Origin: Streptomyces bikiniensis
GTDB lineage: Bacteria; Actinomycetota; Actinomycetes; Streptomycetales; Streptomycetaceae
DNA: 8,338 nucleotides
Assembly: GCA_000716465.1 (NCBI GenBank)
Contig: JNWL01000088.1
Coordinates: forward strand, 1-8,338
Direction of reading: 5' to 3'
Part shown: one piece after another, positions 4,289 through 8,338 of the stretch
How the letters are laid out: every line of letters starts with the position of its first letter
Numbering within the stretch: the stretch's first letter is position 1
The notes under the pieces: generated by a model
What the model saw: the letters and a program-made list of their open reading frames with translations, nothing else
What the model was told of the DNA's origin: nothing
The model's database searches: none
Translations under genes and position numbers: made by a program

Positions 4289-6802
4289 CTAGTCGTCCGC
4301 CAGTTCCGCCACCCCCGTGATCCGGTGCAGCGGGTACGTGCGCATCTCGTCGGCCGTGTGGTCGTAGCCCGTCACGAAGCCGCCCTCCACGCGGACCGGG
4401 GCGATGACGCGCTGGCTCGCCGCGCCGTCCGCGTTCACGTAGCCGATCCAGACCGCCGAGCCGGTCATCGCGGCCGCCTGGACGGTCGCCAGGGTCTCGG
4501 CGGACGAGGTCCGGGGGAGCGAACCGGCCGGGGTCGGGGCGGCCGGCTCCCTGCGGACCGCCGTCGCCGCCCGGTCGCCCGCCCGGATCGCCTTCACCGC
4601 CGCGTTCAGGAGGGTCGCGTCCGGGGCGGGCGGCCCGTCCGGGACGGGCACGGGGGCCGTGCGCGCGGGCGTGCGGTACGCGTCGGCGCGCGTGACCAGG
4701 ACGTCCCCCTCCGCCGACTCGGCCGCCGGCGCGTACCCCATCGCCCGCAGCCCCTCGAGCAGCGCCGCCGGGTCCGCCTGCGCGGCGAGCACGGTCGGCG
4801 CCAGGCGCCGCAGGCCCAGCGCGGCGGAGCGCCGGTCGGCCAGGATCTCGCCGAGGACGGTGTCGTCGTCGCAGCGCACGTACGCGGACGCCGCCCCCAC
4901 CCGCAGGTGCCCGTGGCGCCGGGCCACGTCGTCCACCAGGTACGCGAGCGGCTGCGGCACCGGCGTGCGGGAGTGCGCGGCCAGGAACGCGTGCACGTCG
5001 GACGCGGCCAGACCGGAGTCGAGGGCCCGCCGTACGGAACCGGGCGTGAACCGGTACACCGTCGCACCACCCTTCGACTCCACGTCCGCGAGGACCGCGA
5101 GCGCGTCCGCCAGGGGCCGCCGCAGCGGCCCGGGCGCGACCGCCGTCAGGTCGGCCTGGAGCAGGACGTGGTCGACGGCCTCCGGCAGCAGCGGCGCCAG
5201 CAGCGCCGCCGCCCGCTCGGCGGCCACCGACTCCTCGACCCCGCCGCCCTCGTCGGCCGGCGACGCGGCCTCGGCCAGCGGCAGGTTGAGCAGCGCCCGC
5301 GCCGGAGCCGACAGGGCGCCCCGGCCGGTCAGCCCGAGCAGCTCGGCCTCCGCGAGCGCCCAGCGCGCCAGCCGGGACCGCAGGTCGTCGGGGAGGGCGG
5401 GACCCGGGCCGGGGCTCTCCGTGGCGGGTCCCGCCGCGGCACCCCGCAGCGGCCGCTCCCACCGCAGCCGCGCGAACAGCGTCTCCGGGTCGGCCGCCGC
5501 GCCCGGCGGCAGCGTCGCCAGGAGGCCGAGCACCCGGCGCCGGACCTCGGGCGCGGCCGCCCGGTCCAGGTCCGGGCCGAGCGCCGAGAGCGCGCGCCCC
5601 TTCGCGTCCTGGCCGCCGACCAGGCCCGGCGTGCGGGTCGACGCCAGCCAGGGCGCGACGAGCCGGGCCCAGCGCTCGGCGGGCGGCAGGTCCAGCCAGT
5701 CGTCGTAGGCGGGCGTCGGCGCGTACCGCTCGTCCGCCTCCCCGTCCGAGGCGAGCAGCCCCGCCCCGTGGCAGAGCTCCAGCCAGAAGGCGGCGACCTG
5801 CTCCGTCACGTCCAGGGCGGCGGCGGTCCGTCTGAGGTCCCGTACGGAGAGGCCGCCCGCCCGCAGCACCTGCGGACCCCCCTCGTCCCAGGACTTCAGC
5901 AGCTCCTCGACGGTCGCCAGCGCCGTGTACGCCTGCCCGGCCGCCGCGCCGTCCACCACCTGGGGACGGTGCTCGCGCAGGACGGCCACCTCCGGTGCCA
6001 CCGGCTCCGGCGCCCGGTGCGCCCGCCCGCCCCGCAGGTGCAGCGCCACCTCGCGCGGCAGCACCATCGTCCGCGCCGACACCGGAAGGAGCAGGCCCCG
6101 GTCGCGCAGCCAGCGCACGGGCGGGGCCGGGTTCGCCGTCACCTCGCCGTACGGCGGCCCCCACACGAGCCGGTCCAGGACGGCCAGCGCCTCCGGCGGC
6201 GCCCCGTCGAGGAACGCGCCCATCCGCGCCCGGTCGGTGAAGAGCCCGGTCAGGGCCGCCACCGCCGACACGGGATCGTGCGTCGCGGGGAGCCCGGCCG
6301 CCGCGATGATCTCCTGCACCCGGCCCGGCGACATCCCGGACGTCGCCTCGGCGACGGTCGGCCCGAGCCCGGTCGGCGAGGGGTGCTGCGGCGACGGCGA
6401 GAGCAGCTCGCGCGCGGTCCGCACGAGCCGCAGCCGGTCGTCCCCGCCCCACACGAGCGCCTGTTCGCGCAGCAGCGCCACCGCGCCCGGCAGCGCCGCC
6501 TCGATCTCCGCGTCGCCCTCGTCGCCGGTGAGCAGGGCGAGGAGCACGGGGTACGGGGCCGGGTCCGGGGCGACGGCGAGCGCCTCGGCCGTCTGGAGCG
6601 CGAACCGGTCGAGCCGCTCCAGGGCCCGCACCACCGAGCCCCGCGTCCCGGCGCGGGTCGCCAGCTGCGTCAGGTCGTTCGGTACGGGGTTCAGCAGGTC
6701 CGGGCGGGCGCGCAGCAGCGCGGCGAGTCCTTCGTCGCCCCGCGCGCGGAGCGCCTCCGCGAGCGTGCGGGGCGCCGCGGCGGCGCCTGTTCCCTCGGCC
6801 AC
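4289..6802 (-). CDS. XPB-associated protein: Helicase_C_3-type domain with WYL-like C-terminus
   Basis: An 837-aa soluble protein of the actinobacterial family normally found beside the XPB helicase gene. Residues 12-75 (TLAEALRARGDEGLAALLRA, then PNDLTQLATRAGTRGSVVRA) are a typical family N-terminus, followed by helical winged-helix-like regions to about 500. Residues 547-690 align along their length with XPB residues 4-165: VLLQADLTAV with LIVQSDKTLL, YRFTPGSVRRALDSG with YRVTPLGLWNARAAG, and RTPVPQPLAYLVDDVARRHG with RYPVPHALLVDVAETMDRYG. There are no ATPase motifs, so it is not a helicase itself. Residues 771-835 (VWIGYVNADG, RVIAPVRVEGGFVTGYD, RTYPLHRITGV) resemble a WYL domain, a fold linked to nucleic-acid or ligand sensing. 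The start is GTG 6802 with GGGAGG and five bases. An in-frame ATG at 6844, seven bases after TAACGT, could give an 851-aa leaderless form. Confidence 0.9.
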   Translation of the reverse strand: MAEGTGAAAAPRTLAEALRARGDEGLAALLRARPDLLNPVPNDLTQLATRAGTRGSVVRALERLDRFALQTAEALAVAPDPAPYPVLLALLTGDEGDAEIEAALPGAVALLREQALVWGGDDRLRLVRTARELLSPSPQHPSPTGLGPTVAEATSGMSPGRVQEIIAAAGLPATHDPVSAVAALTGLFTDRARMGAFLDGAPPEALAVLDRLVWGPPYGEVTANPAPPVRWLRDRGLLLPVSARTMVLPREVALHLRGGRAHRAPEPVAPEVAVLREHRPQVVDGAAAGQAYTALATVEELLKSWDEGGPQVLRAGGLSVRDLRRTAAALDVTEQVAAFWLELCHGAGLLASDGEADERYAPTPAYDDWLDLPPAERWARLVAPWLASTRTPGLVGGQDAKGRALSALGPDLDRAAAPEVRRRVLGLLATLPPGAAADPETLFARLRWERPLRGAAAGPATESPGPGPALPDDLRSRLARWALAEAELLGLTGRGALSAPARALLNLPLAEAASPADEGGGVEESVAAERAAALLAPLLPEAVDHVLLQADLTAVAPGPLRRPLADALAVLADVESKGGATVYRFTPGSVRRALDSGLAASDVHAFLAAHSRTPVPQPLAYLVDDVARRHGHLRVGAASAYVRCDDDTVLGEILADRRSAALGLRRLAPTVLAAQADPAALLEGLRAMGYAPAAESAEGDVLVTRADAYRTPARTAPVPVPDGPPAPDATLLNAAVKAIRAGDRAATAVRREPAAPTPAGSLPRTSSAETLATVQAAAMTGSAVWIGYVNADGAASQRVIAPVRVEGGFVTGYDHTADEMRTYPLHRITGVAELADD

Positions 6803-6821
6803 GTGCGCCTCCCGGTCGAGC

Positions 6822-6839
6822 CCACCGATCCCACCGATC
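6822..6839. repeat. 9-bp tandem repeat (CCACCGATC x2)
   Basis: Two adjacent copies of CCACCGATC lie in the leader of the XPB partner gene. If translation begins at ATG 6844 they encode a Gly-Ile-Gly-Gly repeat, a low-complexity N-terminus unlike the family's usual start. This favours GTG 6802. Confidence 0.5.
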
Positions 6840-6851
6840 CCCATCCGGACC

Positions 6852-6879
6852 ACGTTAACCGCTGCGCAGGCGCTAACGT
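6852..6879. promoter_or_regulatory. 28-bp palindrome with back-to-back promoter candidates
   Basis: The outer arms are ACGTTA at 6852-6857 and TAACGT at 6874-6879, with 11 of 14 base pairs matching across the dyad. Each strand reads TAACGT as a possible -10 box, with a weak -35 exactly 17 bases upstream: CACGTT 6851-6856 for the plus gene and GACGTT (minus, 6880-6875) for the minus gene. Each -35 therefore overlaps the opposing -10. The site lies midway between two divergent genes and suits a dimeric regulator controlling both. It is inferred by eye. Confidence 0.5.
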
Positions 6880-6916
6880 CGGGCCGTACCGGGCGAACCG
6901 GCCGTGGAGGGGCACC

Positions 6917-8005
6917 GTGGGCATCGAGAGCGACCAGTTGGTCTACGACTACCTGAGCCGGGTCGGCGATCTGGCCCAGCAGCGCCACCTGCCGGCGAGC
7001 GACCGCGCGCGGCTCGTGTCGACCCTCCGGAACGAGATCGACCGCCGGCGCGCCACCCACGGCGAGGAGACCCCCGCGGCGGTACGGGGCATCCTCGGCG
7101 CTCTGGGCACCCCGGCCGAGGTCGTGGACCGCGCGGGGGCGCCGGGGGGCGCCGACGACCCGGGCCGGGGCCCGGTGCCGCCGCCGCGCGGGGGCGGCCC
7201 GGAGCGGGGTGACTCCTCCCGTACGCGCGAGGAGGACGCCCCGGCGGACGACCGCCCGGGCCGCGAGGGCCGGGCCGCCCGCGACGGCTCCGCCCCCGAC
7301 GGGCCCGGCAGGTCCGGCAGGTCCGGAATCCCGGCACCCCGTCCCGGCGTGTCGGCCCCGGACCGGCCGCTGTTCCACGGCGGGACGGAGAAGGGCGCCT
7401 TCGACGGCCCGGAGGAGCCCGACTGGTGGCGGACGGCGGACGCCGCCGACGGCATCCCCGGTTTCGTCGGCGGGATCGAGCGCCCGGACCTCTTCCGGCC
7501 GCCCGCCCCCGAGGAGGACGAGGAGGAGGCGGAGGGCGAGGCCCCCGCCCCCGGCGGGCGCCGCCGCCTGGCCCGGCTCCTGCGCCCGCGCAAGGCCGCG
7601 CGGGCCCGGGCCCCGGAACCGGCCCCCGGGGCGGAGGCGCCGGTGGCCCAGGCCCCGCCCCGCCCCCGTCTCGCCAACCCCTTCGTGCTGCTCGCCGCCC
7701 TGCTCCTGCTCGGCGGCGCCGTCTTCGGCTCGCTCCTGGCCCTCGCCGCGGGCTGGCTCCTCGCGTACGCCTCCCGCCGGCTGACCCCCGGCGAGGTCAA
7801 GGGCGCGGTCCTGGTGATCCCGGGCCTCGCCGCCGGTGCCGGGACGCTCTGGCTGTGGGGGCGGGTCCAGGGCCGCTGGGGCGATCCGGTGGCCCCGGGC
7901 GGGGAGGCGATGGGCGCGGCGGTCGCGGAGACCTGGCCGTGGGTCCTGCGGGGAGCGGCGATCGCGTCGGCCCTGTTCCTGCTGTGGCGCTCCCGCAAGC
8001 ACTGA
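6917..8005 (+). CDS. Membrane protein with HAAS-like helical N-terminal domain and long disordered linker
   Basis: A 362-aa protein. Residues 1-72 (SDQLVYDYLSRVGDLAQQ, LVSTLRNEIDRRR, VRGILGALGTPAEVV) resemble the helical HAAS/DUF1700-type signalling domain often fused to membrane segments in actinobacteria. Residues 73-250 are a Gly/Pro/Arg/Glu-rich linker, probably disordered, with an acidic patch (EEDEEEAEGE) near 199-208 and a basic patch (GRRRLARLLRPRKAARAR) at 214-231. Hydrophobic segments lie at about 253-286 (long enough for two helices), 294-315 and 338-357. It probably sits in the inner membrane with the N-terminal domain in the cytoplasm. The start is GTG 6917 with GGAGG six bases upstream. 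It is divergent from the XPB partner gene across a shared palindrome. The specific function is unknown. Confidence 0.8.
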   Translation: MGIESDQLVYDYLSRVGDLAQQRHLPASDRARLVSTLRNEIDRRRATHGEETPAAVRGILGALGTPAEVVDRAGAPGGADDPGRGPVPPPRGGGPERGDSSRTREEDAPADDRPGREGRAARDGSAPDGPGRSGRSGIPAPRPGVSAPDRPLFHGGTEKGAFDGPEEPDWWRTADAADGIPGFVGGIERPDLFRPPAPEEDEEEAEGEAPAPGGRRRLARLLRPRKAARARAPEPAPGAEAPVAQAPPRPRLANPFVLLAALLLLGGAVFGSLLALAAGWLLAYASRRLTPGEVKGAVLVIPGLAAGAGTLWLWGRVQGRWGDPVAPGGEAMGAAVAETWPWVLRGAAIASALFLLWRSRKH

Positions 8006-8042
8006 GACGCCGACCGCCCGGCGGACGCGGAGCCACCCGGCC

Positions 8043-8100
8043 CCGCGCCCGTGGACCATCGGACCCGCGCCCGTGGACCATCGGCCCCGCGCCCCGAGAC
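8043..8100. repeat. Tandem repeat, 22-bp period, two full copies and a partial
   Basis: CCGCGCCCGTGGACCATCGG occurs at 8043-8062 and again, identical over 20 bases, at 8065-8084. CCGCGCCCCGAGAC at 8087-8100 looks like a diverged partial third copy. The period is 22 bp. Confidence 0.75.
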
Positions 8101-8137
8101 GCCCGGCTCCACCCCACGGGCCACCGAGACCCGCGCT

Positions 8138-8204
8138 CCTGCCTCACCCCGGCCCCTGCCCCTGCCCCTGCCTCACCCCAGCCCCTGCCTCACCCCGGCC
8201 CCTG
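8138..8204. repeat. C-rich repeats built on CTGCCTCACCCC and CCCCTG
   Basis: CTGCCTCACCCC occurs three times, starting at 8139, 8168 and 8185, separated by runs of the six-base unit CCCCTG. The strand asymmetry is strong, with C far exceeding G on the plus strand. Confidence 0.65.
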
Positions 8205-8247
8205 CAATCCCCGGACGCCGACCTCCCGGCCCGGGGGGCGACTCCAT

Positions 8248-8338
8248 GACCCGGGGGTGCCGGCCCCACGACCGGGGGTGCCGACTCCACGACCTGGGGG
8301 TGCCGGCCCCACGACCGGGGGGTGCCGGCCCCACGACC
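8248..8338. repeat. Tandem array of 21-22 bp self-complementary units, running off the window
   Basis: Four units begin with GAC at 8248, 8270, 8291 and 8313, and the next GAC begins at 8335. The consensus is roughly GACCGGGGGTGCCGGCCCCAC. Differences between copies are few: GGCC versus GACT in unit 2, CT versus CG at the unit start, and five or six Gs. GGGGTGCCGGCCCC in each unit can fold back on itself. A partial, diverged copy precedes them (GGGGGGCGACTCCAT at 8233-8247). The array is open at the right edge. Confidence 0.75.

Larger units (their letters stand above)
8006..8338. other. Gene-free, C-rich repeat region
   Basis: The 333 bases after the membrane protein gene hold no convincing gene on either strand. 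Open frames here are Pro/Arg/His-rich by-products of C-rich DNA. Three kinds of repeats follow one another: 8043-8100, 8138-8204 and 8248-8338. No clear hairpin-plus-T terminator is seen. Confidence 0.6.

Noticed and set aside
4146..6452. Minus-strand 768-aa open frame
   Set aside because: Almost entirely Gly/Ala/Arg; it is a shifted frame of the XPB partner gene. Only its last 22 codons, outside that gene, were considered separately.
4325..8005. Plus-strand open frame of 1226 aa
   Set aside because: Everything before 6917 is the reverse shadow of the XPB partner gene (Arg/Val/Gly-rich with no family features). The real start is GTG 6917 with GGAGG.
4289..8059. Minus-strand open frame extending the XPB partner protein to 1256 aa
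   Set aside because: The added part lies opposite the well-supported plus gene 6917-8005, is Arg/Gly/Pro-rich, and the family N-terminus with its own ribosome site lies at 6802.
8248..8338. CRISPR array
   Set aside because: The units are contiguous 21-22 bp tandem repeats with no unique spacers, and no cas genes are in the window.

Overview
The window is very GC-rich, with strongly GC-biased third codon positions, GTG starts and GGAGG-type ribosome binding sites. The best-recognised proteins are an actinobacterial XPB helicase and its usual partner. This points to a Streptomyces-like actinomycete chromosome. Protein family names come from recognising sequence; no database search was possible.

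Layout, left to right: (1) 1-300 (+) is the C-terminal end of a membrane protein. (2) 311-1948 (-) is an XPB/Rad25-type DNA helicase, tail to tail with (1). (3) About 1933-4151 is a degenerate mobile segment. It holds a decayed serine recombinase starting 27 bases from XPB, a broken IS5-type transposase, an intact small TPR protein, the 3' end of a second related IS in opposite orientation, and the tail of a Uma2-type nuclease gene. (4) 4289-6802 (-) is the large XPB partner protein, with a helicase-associated domain and a WYL-like C-terminus. (5) 6803-6916 is a divergent control region containing a 28-bp palindrome. (6) 6917-8005 (+) is a membrane protein with a helical N-terminal domain. (7) 8006-8338 is non-coding and carries short tandem repeats, several with a 21-22 bp period.

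The main result concerns the mobile segment. A 9-bp direct repeat, CGATCAGGC, lies at 1933-1941, inside the first codons of XPB, and again at 4143-4151. If the DNA between the copies is removed and the repeats are joined, a minus-strand ATG at 4203 reads 18 codons (MASDDNAARYGAGRREPG) straight into the XPB frame at LIVQSDK. The simplest reading is that a serine-integrase element inserted into the 5' end of the XPB gene. It cut off the native start and about 18 codons, which now sit 2.2 kb away. The element supplied a new start: GGAGG, five bases, then GTG TCC TGC. XPB was therefore kept as a 545-aa protein in place of the inferred 560 aa, while the element itself decayed.

XPB and the 837-aa protein share a homologous domain and normally lie side by side in actinobacteria, so they probably act together in DNA repair or a related helicase process. 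The insertion has separated them and has probably removed XPB from any shared transcript.
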